64,000 nt of DNA from Geobacillus vulcani PSS1 (GCF_000733845.1 NZ_JPOI01000001.1:2543001-2607000); one strand, 5' to 3'; counted from the first letter of the stretch, positions 32,568-41,501 are shown. The notes: generated from the letters alone by a model not told the origin. Translations and numbers: made by a program.

Positions 32568-33304
32568 ACGACGATTGGGAAGCGAAACTGGATGTGCTGC
32601 TTCAGGAGCGGGTGCCGGTCGCGAGCTTTACGTTTGGCTGCCCGGACAAAGCGGTGATCGCCGGCTTGCAGAAAGCTGGGGCGTTTGTGATCGTGACGGT
32701 GACATCGGTGGAAGAGGCCCACATTGCGTCTGAAGCCGGGGCGAATGCGCTGTGTGTGCAAGGGGCGGAAGCGGGCGGGCATCGCGCGTCGTTTCGCAAC
32801 GATCCAAAGCAGGATGAGGCGATCGCGTTGTTCCCGTTGTTGGCCGACGTGCGCGCTTCGGTTCGGCTCCCGCTTGTGGCGGCGGGCGGGATCATGGACG
32901 GGCGCGGCATTGCGGCGGCGCTCAAAGCAGGGGCGAGCGCGGTGCAGCTTGGGACGGCGTTTTTGCGCTGCCCGGAAAGCGGGGCGCATCCGCTCCATAA
33001 GCAAGCGCTTGCCGATCCGCGGTTTACCGAAACGGCTATGACACGGGCGTTTACCGGCCGGCCGGCGCGCGGGCTGGCGAACCGCTTTATGGCCGAATAT
33101 CGCGATCTAGCGCCGGCGGCGTATCCGCACGTGCACCATATGACGAAGCCGCTGCGCGCTGCCGCCGCCAAGGCGGGCGATCCGGAACGGATGTCGCTTT
33201 GGGCTGGAGAAGGATACCGGCTGGCGCGGGAACTTCCGGCGGCGGAGCTTGTCAAGGAACTGAAGCGGGAGCTGGAGGAAGCTTGGCAAGATCGTGCATT
33301 TTAG
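32568..33304 (+). pseudogene. Nitronate monooxygenase, 3' part
   Basis: The remaining 245 codons after the IS607 insertion, beginning in DDWEAKLDVLLQERVPVASF and containing the FMN and catalytic region VQGAEAGGHRASF (His), LPLVAAGGIMDGRG and QLGTAFLRCPES. Together with 30215-30518 it gives 346 residues, the normal family length, with no other damage. A start for this part alone would have to lie in the element, so the product is probably not functional unless the element excises. Confidence 0.9.
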
Positions 33305-33409
33305 CTTGTGTTGCGTTGCCGCGAGCAGGTGAACCAGGAAGCCGTTTGTTCCAATACGGCACAGTGTCCATTATTCCTAAAAAATGTTGAATAAGGGGGA
33401 GAGGGAACT

Positions 33410-34597
33410 ATGACCGTAGCCCGCATTGTGTTTCCGCCGCTCAGCCATGTCGGCTGGGGGGCGCTTAAGCATTTGGTTCCGGAAGTGAAGCGGTTGGGAG
33501 CGAAACAAATTTTAGTGATTACTGACCCAATGCTTGAGAAAATCGGCCTTGTCGAGCAAGTGACGTCTCCACTCCAGCAAGCAGGGTACGGCGTACACGT
33601 ATATACCGACGTTGTGCCCGAACCGCCGCTTGCGACGGGGGAAAAGGCGGTGGCGTTTGCCCGCGATGGGGAGTTCGATCTTGTCATCGGCGTCGGTGGC
33701 GGCAGCGCGCTTGATTTGGCGAAACTAGCGGCCGTTTTGGCGGTGCATGACGGTTCGGTTGCCGACTACCTAAACTTAACGGGAACGCGGGCGCTCGAGA
33801 AAAAAGGGCTGCCGAAAATTTTGATTCCGACGACATCAGGCACCGGGTCGGAAGTGACGAACATCTCTGTCTTGTCCTTAGAAACGACAAAAGATGTCGT
33901 GACGCACGATTACTTGTTGGCCGATGTGGCCATCGTCGATCCGCAGCTGACCGTTTCCGTTCCGCCGCGGGTGACGGCCGCAACCGGGATTGATGCGCTC
34001 ACCCATGCGGTCGAAGCGTACGTGTCGGTCAACGCGAGCCCGACATCGGATGGGTTGGCGATCGCGGCCATGCGCCTCATTTCTCGCTCATTGCGCAAAG
34101 CGGTGGAAAAGGGAACGGACAAACAGGCGCGCACGGATATGGCGAACGGTAGTTACCTAGCGGGTTTGGCGTTTTTCAACGCCGGGGTGGCCGGCGTGCA
34201 TGCGCTCGCGTATCCGCTCGGCGGACAGTTTCATATCGCCCATGGCGAATCGAACGCCGTGCTTTTGCCGTATGTGATGGGCTACATTCGTCAAAGTTGC
34301 ACGAAACGAATGGCTGATATTTTAAACGCGCTCGGCGGCAACTCGAGCTTTTTGTCCGAAGTGGAAGCGTCGTATCGGTGCGTCGAGGAGCTCGAGCGCA
34401 TCGTCGCCGACGTCGGCATTCCGAAGACGCTGGGCGGATTCGGCATCCCGGAAAGCGCGTTAGAAAGCTTGACGAAAGATGCTGTCCAACAGAAACGGCT
34501 GCTCGCCCGCAGTCCGCTGCCGCTGTTGGAAGCCGACATCCGCGCGATTTACGAAGCCGCGTTTGCCGGGACGATCGTCGAGCCGAACCAAGAATGA
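33410..34597 (+). CDS. Iron-containing (group III) alcohol dehydrogenase
   Basis: A 395-residue Fe-ADH family protein oxidising or reducing alcohols and aldehydes with NAD(P). The cofactor motif GVGGGSALDLAKL is near residue 97 and PTTSGTGSEVTN near 140. Metal ligands fall in DALTHAVEAYVS, and in ALAYPLGGQFHIAHGESNAV (Asp/His/His/His pattern). The ATG lies after GGGGGAGAGGG. It stands alone with a terminator behind it; the physiological substrate is unknown. Confidence 0.92.
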   Translation: MTVARIVFPPLSHVGWGALKHLVPEVKRLGAKQILVITDPMLEKIGLVEQVTSPLQQAGYGVHVYTDVVPEPPLATGEKAVAFARDGEFDLVIGVGGGSALDLAKLAAVLAVHDGSVADYLNLTGTRALEKKGLPKILIPTTSGTGSEVTNISVLSLETTKDVVTHDYLLADVAIVDPQLTVSVPPRVTAATGIDALTHAVEAYVSVNASPTSDGLAIAAMRLISRSLRKAVEKGTDKQARTDMANGSYLAGLAFFNAGVAGVHALAYPLGGQFHIAHGESNAVLLPYVMGYIRQSCTKRMADILNALGGNSSFLSEVEASYRCVEELERIVADVGIPKTLGGFGIPESALESLTKDAVQQKRLLARSPLPLLEADIRAIYEAAFAGTIVEPNQE

Positions 34598-34602
34598 GGA
34601 AG

Positions 34603-34639
34603 AAATACAGGGGCTGTTGTTTGGCTCCTGTATTTTTTT
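34603..34639 (+). terminator. Terminator of the alcohol dehydrogenase gene
   Basis: AAATACAGG pairs with CCTGTATTT over a 15-base loop, followed by T residues. Confidence 0.85.
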
Positions 34640-34842
34640 GTTTGGAAAGCGAAAGTGGTTTTCCATGTTTGGGTTTACGGCTTTTTTCGCTCAAAAGGCA
34701 ACATTTTCCGCATTTTCTTGACGGTGAAGAAGGAATTTTCGCCTCTTGAAGCGAACGAATATACATCAATCGTCTCGATTCGACAAAAAGAGAACGACAA
34801 CGAGCTGGAATACATTTGAGGTGTTTTTAGGGAGGAAAGAGG

Positions 34843-35244
34843 ATGTTTACGACGGTCATCACGCCGCGCGTGTCGGAAACGGACGGTGTCGGTCATATTA
34901 ACAACACGACGGTGCCTGTTTGGTTTGAAGCCGGTCGGCATGAAATTTTCAAACTGTTTACGCCGGATTTGTCGTTTCGGCGCTGGCGGATGGTAATCAT
35001 CCGCATGGAAGTCGACTATGTCAATCAAATGTATTACGGACAAGATGTGACAGTGTACACCGGTATTGAGCGTATTGGCAACACAAGCCTTACTATTTAT
35101 GAGGAAATCCATCAAAATGGGGCGGTTTGCGCTAAAGGGCGGGCGGTGTATGTCAATTTCAATTTTGAGACGGGACGTCCTGAACGGATTCCGGATGACA
35201 TTCGCAGCGCGTTGCGTGAGCATCTTTGGCAGCCGAACGAATAG
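34843..35244 (+). CDS. Acyl-CoA thioesterase, hotdog fold (YbgC/FcbC type)
   Basis: A 133-residue hotdog-fold thioesterase. The N-terminal TPRVSETDGVGHINNT segment carries the conserved Asp/Gly-His-Asn active-site helix start of 4-hydroxybenzoyl-CoA thioesterase-like proteins, and RMEVDYVNQMYYGQDVTV forms the central strand region. It probably hydrolyses an acyl-CoA in the cytoplasm; the substrate is unknown. AGGGAGGAAAGAGG precedes the ATG. Single-gene unit. Confidence 0.85.
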   Translation: MFTTVITPRVSETDGVGHINNTTVPVWFEAGRHEIFKLFTPDLSFRRWRMVIIRMEVDYVNQMYYGQDVTVYTGIERIGNTSLTIYEEIHQNGAVCAKGRAVYVNFNFETGRPERIPDDIRSALREHLWQPNE

Positions 35245-35282
35245 GGAAGAAGGCGGCTGCCAAAGAGGTTTTGATCAGCCTT

Positions 35283-35423
35283 CTAGAAGGCTAATGAACC
35301 GATGGTTACTGGACGCCAAGCAGCGGCATGTTGTCCAAAAAAAAAAACGGATTCGATAAGGTTTCTTTCGGTGAAAAATAGTGGAGTCTGGCCGTATGTT
35401 GCCCAACATGCCCCGCTTTCTAG
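35283..35423. repeat. Dispersed inverted-end repeat, degenerate copy D
   Basis: The interval from CTAGAAGGCTAATGAACC to CCCGCTTTCTAG is bounded by CTAG and has the family length of about 140 bp, but its interior has decayed. It shares the CTAG at 35420-35423 with copy E. The DNA just before it (GATCAGCCTTCTAG) looks like the right end of a further lost copy. Confidence 0.5.
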
Positions 35424-35558
35424 AAGGCTGGTGATTTCATCGTGGATACGGCTTTACAATGTCATTTCTCAACTAGAAAAACCTTGTTGCATCGGTCCTG
35501 CTTTTCACTCATTCTCCGATTAATGAAGGGAATCCGCGGTTTTTCACCAGCCTTCTAG
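35420..35558 (+). repeat. Dispersed inverted-end repeat, copy E
   Basis: A 139 bp element with ends CTAGAAGGCTGGTGATTTC and TTTTTCACCAGCCTTCTAG, a near-perfect terminal inverted repeat. The interior (GATACGGCTTTACAATGTC, AGAAAAACCTTGTTGCATCG) is very similar to copy F at 48898-49037, in the same orientation. Confidence 0.88.
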
Positions 35559-35691
35559 GGGAGCGAATGGTGAACTTCGCCCATAGCGCGACGCAAACGT
35601 CATGTTTTCTCATCACGAATTCTTCGTTTTGCATCGTTTCGTCCCATCACTGTTGAGTTTTGCTCATTTTCTAGCGGAAGGAGGAAGAGAA

Positions 35692-36099
35692 GTGAAGGAA
35701 CATACGCTGTTGTGGGAACAGGTCAAAGCCAAGCTCGCGCAAAAATTGTCTGGCGCCTCTTTTGATGCTTGGTTCGCATCGACGTCTGCGACGGTGGATG
35801 AAGACTGGCTGATTATCGAATGTGTGAACGAGATTCAATGTGAATGGCTGCAAATCAGATACGGCGAACTGATCGGCGAGACGGTGCGCGAGGTGTTTGG
35901 CCGCGAGATGCGCATTTTCGTGTCCGTCTGCGGCGAGCGGCAGCAAATCGAGAAGCGGCTTGAACAGCGGCACGGCGTTCCCATGACCTTTCGCCAATAT
36001 ATGACCCGGCTTGAGCAGCAAGTGGATGAGCTTGAGCGGCGCATTGACCACTATGCGCGAATCATTGATGAGCTGTTCGCGTCCCGCCCGATCCACTGA
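35692..36099 (+). CDS. Free-standing DnaA N-terminal-domain protein
   Basis: A 135-residue protein whose first about 80 residues match DnaA domain I: LWEQVKAKLAQKLSGASFDAW, then an Ile-rich strand LIIECVNEIQCEWLQIRY and GELIGETVREVFG. DnaA domain I mediates self-association and helicase or regulator binding. Residues 95-130 (YMTRLEQQVDELERRIDHYA) look like a coiled coil. The AAA+ and DNA-binding domains of DnaA are absent. The GTG start follows GGAAGGAGGAAGAG. It may modulate replication initiation or be a DNA-binding-like adaptor; function is unknown to me. Confidence 0.78.
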   Translation: MKEHTLLWEQVKAKLAQKLSGASFDAWFASTSATVDEDWLIIECVNEIQCEWLQIRYGELIGETVREVFGREMRIFVSVCGERQQIEKRLEQRHGVPMTFRQYMTRLEQQVDELERRIDHYARIIDELFASRPIH

Positions 36100-36127
36100 T
36101 GATCCCCTATGAGCAACCTCCAACGAG

Positions 36128-36166
36128 AAGCGGCCTTCGCATGATCGAGCGGAAGCCGCTTTTTTG
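36128..36166 (+). terminator. Terminator after the DnaA-domain gene
   Basis: AGCGGC and GCCGCT pair across an interrupted stem containing CTTCGC/GCGGAA, followed by six T residues. Confidence 0.82.
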
Positions 36167-36262
36167 TGCGCATTTTCATGTAATAAAAAGTCACTTTATT
36201 ATGATACATCCGTATATTGATCTGATTTTTTATGCCATTATTCATTTTTAATGTTAAAAATA

Positions 36263-36279
36263 TGTTATATAAGTTTACA
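36263..36279 (+). promoter_or_regulatory. GlnR/TnrA box upstream of nirB
   Basis: TGTTATATAAGTTTACA fits TGTNA-N7-TNACA exactly. A -10 TATGAT at 36310-36315 places the start near 36322, so the box is centred about 51 bases upstream, the position used for TnrA activation in Bacillus. A second, one-mismatch box (TGTAATAAAAAGTCACT) lies at 36179-36195. Confidence 0.75.
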
Positions 36280-36341
36280 AATAAAATGCATACTTCGTTT
36301 TTTACGTGATATGATGTGCACAACCAAGGCAAAGGAGGAAC

Positions 36342-36419
36342 ATGATGATGCCGCAAACAAGAGCGATCGGGCTGTGGGAGTTGATGGTGATGGTGATCCG
36401 GCTATGGCTGCACCGTTGA
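36342..36419 (+). CDS. Short leader ORF before nirB
   Basis: A 25-codon frame starting with three ATG codons directly after a consensus AAAGGAGGA at 36331-36339, better than the site of nirB itself. The peptide starts MMMPQTRAIGLWELMVMV and ends in an IRLWLHR segment, so it could form an amphipathic or membrane helix. It ends 45 bases before nirB. It could be a leader peptide or a small protein; the strong binding site is the main evidence. Confidence 0.45.
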   Translation: MMMPQTRAIGLWELMVMVIRLWLHR

Positions 36420-36463
36420 CAGCGAAATTGCGTAACATCGAACGAAGGCGGAGGGATGACGAC

Positions 36464-38890
36464 ATGAAACGAAAATTAGTGTTAGTCGGCAACGGCATGG
36501 CGGGAGTTCGTTGCATCGAGGAGATTTTAAAACTCAATCGTGAGGCGTTTGAGATTACGATTTTTGGCAGCGAGCCGCATCCGAACTATAACCGGATTTT
36601 GTTGTCCAAGGTGTTGCAAGGGGATACGTCCATTGATGAGATTACCTTGAACAGTTGGGAATGGTACGAACAAAACGGCATTCGACTGTTTGCTGGCGAA
36701 ACGGTGACGGACATTGATCACGAAGAGCAGCTCGTCCGGACCGACCGCGGGCGGGTAGTCGAATACGATGAATTGATTTTAGCTACGGGCTCGAACCCGT
36801 TTATCTTGCCGGTGCCGGGGGCGGATTTGCCTGGGGTGACGGCGTTTCGCGATATCCAAGATTGCGAGCGGATGATCGAATATGCGAAGACGTACAAAAA
36901 AGCGGCGGTCATCGGCGGGGGGTTGCTTGGTTTAGAGGCCGCGCGCGGCCTGCTTAACTTAGGGATGGACGTCGATGTCATCCATATCTTCGATTATTTA
37001 ATGGAGCGTCAGCTTGATCCGACCGCTTCGAAGCTGTTGCAGCGGGAACTCGAGAAACAAGGGATGAACTTTTTGCTTCGCAAAGAGACGGCCGAATTGT
37101 TCGGCAACGGCCGCGTGGAAGGAGTGCGATTTAAGGACGGTACGTCCATTGCCGCTGACTTGGTGGTGATGGCGGTCGGCATTCGTCCGAATGTTGATTT
37201 AGCGCGGAGAAGCGGAATCGCGGTGAATCGAGGGATTATCGTCAACGATTATTTAGAAACGAATGTGCCGCACATTTACGCGGTCGGTGAATGCGCGGAA
37301 CATCGCGGTGTTGTTTATGGGCTCGTCGCTCCGCTTTATGAGCAGGGGAAAGTGCTGGCACAAGTGATTTGCGGCCGAAAAGGAAAGTCGTACGAAGGGT
37401 CGGTTGTCTCGACTCAACTGAAAGTGTCAGGCGTCGATGTGTTCTCAGCCGGCGAGTTTATGGACGGTGAGGGCACGGAATCGATCAAGTTGTATGATGA
37501 AGCGCGCTCGGTGTACAAGAAAGTCGTCGTTCGCGAAGGGAAAATCGTTGGCGCCGTGCTGTTTGGCGATACGAGCGAAGGAAGAAAACTATTGGATATG
37601 ATCCAGCGCGGTGATTCGCTTGAGGCGCTTTCTCTTTCGTTATTGGCGCCAGCTTCATCGGGAGGAAAAGAAAGCCTTGTGGCGACGATGGCGGATACCG
37701 ATGTCGTCTGTGGCTGCAACGGGGTGACAAAAGGTGCGATTTGTCAGGCGATTGCCGAACACGGGCTCAAGACGGTCGCTGAGGTGCGCGACTATACGAA
37801 CGCGTCCCGCTCATGCGGCGGGTGTAAAGGGCTTGTCGCCGAACTGCTTGAGCATATGCTCGGTGAAGAAGTGAATCGGTATACGGTGAAAGAAACGATC
37901 TGCGGCTGCACGAACTTAAGCCGTGAGGAAGTGATTGCAGCGATCAAAGAAAAACGGCTGATGACGGTCAAAGAAGTCATGAGCGTATTGGGATGGAAAA
38001 AAGAAGAAGGTTGTTCCAAATGCCGTCCGGCGCTCAATTATTACTTAGGCATGTTGTATCCGGGTGAGTACGACGAAGAAGTGGAATCGTTGTTTGTCAA
38101 TGAGCGGCTGCATGCCAACATCCAGGCGGATGGCACGTACTCCGTTGTGCCGCGCATGTACGGCGGGGTGACGACAGCCGAGCAGCTGCGGAAAATTGCC
38201 GATGTCGCAGAAAAATACAACGTACCGATGATTAAGCTCACAGGAGGGCAGCGCATTGACTTGCTTGGAGTGAAAAAAGAAGATTTGCCGCGCATTTGGG
38301 CCGATCTCGGCATGCCGTCCGGCTACGCCTACGCCAAGGCGCTGCGGACGGTGAAAACGTGCGTCGGCAAGCAGTTTTGCCGCTTTGGCACGCAAGATTC
38401 GACCGGGCTTGGCATCCGGATGGAACAAACATTTGAACGGCTGAAAACGCCGCATAAAGTGAAAATGGCGGTGTCCGCCTGCCCGCGCAACTGCGCCGAA
38501 TCGGGCATTAAAGACGTTGGCGTTGTCGGTGTGGAGGGGGGCTGGGAAATTTATGTCGGCGGCAACGGCGGCACCCATTTGCGTGCGGCTGACTTGCTTT
38601 GCACGGTCAAGACGGAAGAAGAAGTGATGGAGATGACCGGCGCGTTTTTGCAATATTACCGGGAGTCCGCGCATTATTTGGAGCGGACGTCCAAATGGGT
38701 CGAGCGCGTCGGACTTGAGCATATCCGCGAAGTGCTGTTCGATGTGGAAATGCGCCGCGCGCTGCTTGAACGGCTTCACAAAGCCCTTTCGGCGACAAAA
38801 GATCCGTGGCGGGAAATCGTCGAAAACGAGAGACTGCAACAAACGTTGTTCTGCGATCTCGGCGACAAAGAGCCGGTGCCGGTCGAATGA
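36464..38890 (+). CDS. nirB: NADH-dependent nitrite reductase, large subunit
   Basis: An 808-residue assimilatory nitrite reductase that reduces nitrite to ammonium. Order of domains: FAD site LVLVGNGMAGVRCIEE, NAD site AAVIGGGLLGLEAARGL near residue 145, two BFD-like [2Fe-2S] segments (VCGCNGVTKGAICQAI and CGCTNLSREE), nitrite/sulfite reductase half-domain, and siroheme/[4Fe-4S] cysteines in TCVGKQFCRFG and SACPRNCAESG. The ATG at 36464 follows GGCGGAGGG; the frame is open upstream but that part overlaps the leader ORF and promoter. It leads nirB-nirD-nasC. Confidence 0.96.
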   Translation: MKRKLVLVGNGMAGVRCIEEILKLNREAFEITIFGSEPHPNYNRILLSKVLQGDTSIDEITLNSWEWYEQNGIRLFAGETVTDIDHEEQLVRTDRGRVVEYDELILATGSNPFILPVPGADLPGVTAFRDIQDCERMIEYAKTYKKAAVIGGGLLGLEAARGLLNLGMDVDVIHIFDYLMERQLDPTASKLLQRELEKQGMNFLLRKETAELFGNGRVEGVRFKDGTSIAADLVVMAVGIRPNVDLARRSGIAVNRGIIVNDYLETNVPHIYAVGECAEHRGVVYGLVAPLYEQGKVLAQVICGRKGKSYEGSVVSTQLKVSGVDVFSAGEFMDGEGTESIKLYDEARSVYKKVVVREGKIVGAVLFGDTSEGRKLLDMIQRGDSLEALSLSLLAPASSGGKESLVATMADTDVVCGCNGVTKGAICQAIAEHGLKTVAEVRDYTNASRSCGGCKGLVAELLEHMLGEEVNRYTVKETICGCTNLSREEVIAAIKEKRLMTVKEVMSVLGWKKEEGCSKCRPALNYYLGMLYPGEYDEEVESLFVNERLHANIQADGTYSVVPRMYGGVTTAEQLRKIADVAEKYNVPMIKLTGGQRIDLLGVKKEDLPRIWADLGMPSGYAYAKALRTVKTCVGKQFCRFGTQDSTGLGIRMEQTFERLKTPHKVKMAVSACPRNCAESGIKDVGVVGVEGGWEIYVGGNGGTHLRAADLLCTVKTEEEVMEMTGAFLQYYRESAHYLERTSKWVERVGLEHIREVLFDVEMRRALLERLHKALSATKDPWREIVENERLQQTLFCDLGDKEPVPVE

Positions 38891-39036
38891 AAGGGAATGG
38901 CGGCGGACGGAAAGACGGGCGGGCAAAAAAGCCGGTTGCTTCCGCCGTCCGGCGTTATCCAGCATTTTAGCGGAGAGAAAAAAGGCTGCCCGACAGGTTG
39001 GCGCTTGACTATGCATCCATGCGAGGAGATGAAGTG

Positions 39037-39357
39037 ATGATGAGAGTAAAAGTGGGAACAATCGAACAGTTGCCGAAACGGCTTGGAAAATGCGTGCACA
39101 TCGGGGTGCTGGAGCTTGCTTTATTCCGTACCCAAGATGATCGAGTATACGCCGTCGAAAACCGTTGTCCGCATAAAGGAGGGGATCTGTCGCAAGGCAT
39201 TGTCAGCGGCGAGTATGTGTTTTGCCCGCTTCATGATTGGAAAATTTGCTTAAGAGACGGTCAGGCGCAGGCGCCGGATGAAGGGTGCGTCAAAACGTAC
39301 CGCGCGACGGTGGAAGACGGCTGTGTATATGTCGAGTTGCAGGAAACGGGTGAATGA
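39037..39357 (+). CDS. nirD: Nitrite reductase small subunit (Rieske-type)
   Basis: A 106-residue NirD with a Rieske-like fold. Here the cluster ligands look complete: CPHKG and CPLHDW, i.e. Cys-X-His and Cys-X2-His, so it may bind a [2Fe-2S] cluster, whereas many NirD proteins have lost them. Start at 39037 (or 39040) after GCGAGGAGATG. It lies about 145 bases after nirB and overlaps the start of the nitrate reductase gene by four bases. Confidence 0.93.
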   Translation: MMRVKVGTIEQLPKRLGKCVHIGVLELALFRTQDDRVYAVENRCPHKGGDLSQGIVSGEYVFCPLHDWKICLRDGQAQAPDEGCVKTYRATVEDGCVYVELQETGE

Positions 39358-41501
39358 CGATGACGAATGAATTGCTGCGCTACTTTCGCGCCAAGGAAAA
39401 AGAACGGGCGTCGGAAACGGCCGCCGCGACCCAATGTCCGTTTTGCAGCGTCCAGTGCACACTTCAGCTGGTGGAGGAGCGGATTGTAGAACGGCGCCGC
39501 TACAAGGCGGTCCCGATCGACAACCCGACGTCCAACGGCCGCCTTTGTTTAAAGGGGATCAACGCTCACCAGCACGCTTTGCATCCCGAGCGGCTGTTGT
39601 TTCCGCTTGCCAAAGTGGACGGCCGGTTTGTGCGCGTCAGTTGGGAGGAGGCGCTTTCGCTAATCGTGGAACGAATCATCTCGATTCAAAAGAAAGATGG
39701 AGTCGATGCGTTTGCTGTTTACGGCGGCGGATCCTTGACGAACGAGGAGGCGTATTTGCTTGGGAAATTTGCCCGCGTGGCGCTCAAGACACGGCATATT
39801 GACTACAACGGCCGCTTTTGCATGTCGGCGGCTGCGGCTGCGATGAACGACGCATTCGGCCTTGACCGCGGGTTGACGAATCCGTTGTCCGATATTCCGC
39901 TGGCTCAGACGATCATTTTGGTTGGGACCAATATCGGCGAATGCCAGCCGACGTTGATGCCGTATGTTTACGAAGCGAAGAAAAACGGAGCGTTTCTCAT
40001 CGTGGTGGATCCGCGGGAAACGAAAACGGCGGCGTTGGCCGATTTGCATCTGCCGCTCAAGCCGGGAACGGATGCGGCATTGGCCGTCGGTGTAGGAAAA
40101 GTGTTGATCGAAGAAGGATATATCGATGAAGCGTTCGTGCGCGAGCGGACGGTTGGGTTTGCCGAATGGAAACGGCACGTGGAAGCGATGGATATGGACG
40201 AGATCGTCCGGATGACCGACGTGCCGGCTGAGAAGATCCGTTTGGCGGCACGGAAGTACGGGGAGGCACCGGAAGCGATCGTGCTCACCGCGCGCGGCCT
40301 GGAGCAGCAAGCGGACGGCTATGCAGCGGTCAGACAATGGATTAACGCCGTATTGGCGACAGGCAAAATCGGTCGGCCCGGTTCAGGATTTGGTTCGATC
40401 ACCGGGCAAGGGAACGGACAAGGCGGCCGCGAGCATGGACAAAAAGCCGACCAGCTCCCGGGTTATCGAAGCATTGAGCATCCGGAACACCGACGGTATA
40501 TTGCGAGCGTATGGGGCGTTGCGCCGGATGAACTGCCGAGAAAGGGGGTGTCAGCGTATGAAATGATGCAAAAAATCGATGCGGGCGAGATTACCGGACT
40601 GTTTGTCATGGGATCGAATCCCGTCGTCTCCAGCCCGAATGCCGCGTTTGTCGCTAGAGCGCTCAAGAAGCTTAAGTTTCTTGTCGTTGCCGATATGTTT
40701 TTGTCGGAAACAGCCGAGCTGGCGGATCTCGTGTTGCCTGTTTCGTCGTATTTGGAAGATGAAGGGACGGTGACGAACGTCGAAGGGCGGATATGCTTGC
40801 GGCCGGCGGCTCGGAAGCGTCCTGGGGAGGTGAAACATGATTGGGAAATTTTATGCGCGATTGCTCACAAGCTTGGCAAGGGCCGCTACTTTTCCTTTGC
40901 GTCAGCTGAAGAGATTTTCAACGAACTGCGGCTGGCGAGCCGCGGCGGCAAAGCGGACTATTATGGTGTGACATATGAGCGGCTGCGCCGTGAACGCATC
41001 TACTGGCCGTGTCCGGAGGTCTCGCATCTCGGCACCCCAAGGTTATTCACGGATCGATTTGCTCACCCAGATGGCAAGGCGAGGTTTGCGGTTTTGTCGT
41101 TTCGGACAGACAAAGAGGAGACGGATGAATGGTATCCGCTTTACTTAACGACAGGTCGGGTGCTCGTTCATTATTTGAGCGGAACGCAGACGCGACGCAG
41201 TCCAGCGCTGGCGGCGCGGCAGCCGGAGGCGACCGTCGAGATCCACCCGAGGACGGCGAAGCGATACGGAATCGGTCCAGGGATGCTTGTACGCATTGAA
41301 ACGCGGCGCGGTGCGGCGGTCGCCCGCAGCCGTTACAATGATCAAATTCGCGAGGATACCATCTTTGTCCCATTCCACTGGAGCGGCCTGCAACAAATTA
41401 ACAACGTCACGTCCGATGAACTGGATCCGCATTGCCGGATGCCGGCGTTTAAGCGGTGCGCAGCTCGGGTGCGGCCGGTTGTTGATTTAGGGAGAAATTA
41501 A
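39354..41501 (+). CDS. nasC: Assimilatory nitrate reductase catalytic subunit
   Basis: A 715-residue molybdopterin oxidoreductase reducing nitrate to nitrite in the cytoplasm. An N-terminal [4Fe-4S] site is formed by C28, C31, C35 and C65 (CPFCSVQC and GRLCLKG). The molybdenum Cys is expected in NGRFCMSAAAAA, with GRPGSGFGSITGQGNGQGGREHG and the C-terminal FVPFHWSGL segment of the molydopterin-dinucleotide domain. No twin-arginine signal is present, in line with an assimilatory role. It overlaps nirD (ATGA) and should be cotranscribed with nirBD. Confidence 0.92.
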   Translation: MTMTNELLRYFRAKEKERASETAAATQCPFCSVQCTLQLVEERIVERRRYKAVPIDNPTSNGRLCLKGINAHQHALHPERLLFPLAKVDGRFVRVSWEEALSLIVERIISIQKKDGVDAFAVYGGGSLTNEEAYLLGKFARVALKTRHIDYNGRFCMSAAAAAMNDAFGLDRGLTNPLSDIPLAQTIILVGTNIGECQPTLMPYVYEAKKNGAFLIVVDPRETKTAALADLHLPLKPGTDAALAVGVGKVLIEEGYIDEAFVRERTVGFAEWKRHVEAMDMDEIVRMTDVPAEKIRLAARKYGEAPEAIVLTARGLEQQADGYAAVRQWINAVLATGKIGRPGSGFGSITGQGNGQGGREHGQKADQLPGYRSIEHPEHRRYIASVWGVAPDELPRKGVSAYEMMQKIDAGEITGLFVMGSNPVVSSPNAAFVARALKKLKFLVVADMFLSETAELADLVLPVSSYLEDEGTVTNVEGRICLRPAARKRPGEVKHDWEILCAIAHKLGKGRYFSFASAEEIFNELRLASRGGKADYYGVTYERLRRERIYWPCPEVSHLGTPRLFTDRFAHPDGKARFAVLSFRTDKEETDEWYPLYLTTGRVLVHYLSGTQTRRSPALAARQPEATVEIHPRTAKRYGIGPGMLVRIETRRGAAVARSRYNDQIREDTIFVPFHWSGLQQINNVTSDELDPHCRMPAFKRCAARVRPVVDLGRN

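Noticed and set aside
36251..36463. N-terminal extension of NirB by 71 residues
   Set aside because: It would cover the predicted promoter and leader ORF; NirB proteins begin at MKRKLVLVGNGMAG.
38045..39061. 338-codon minus-strand frame opposite nirB
   Set aside because: Mirror of the GC-rich nirB codons; no start signal and no family resemblance.
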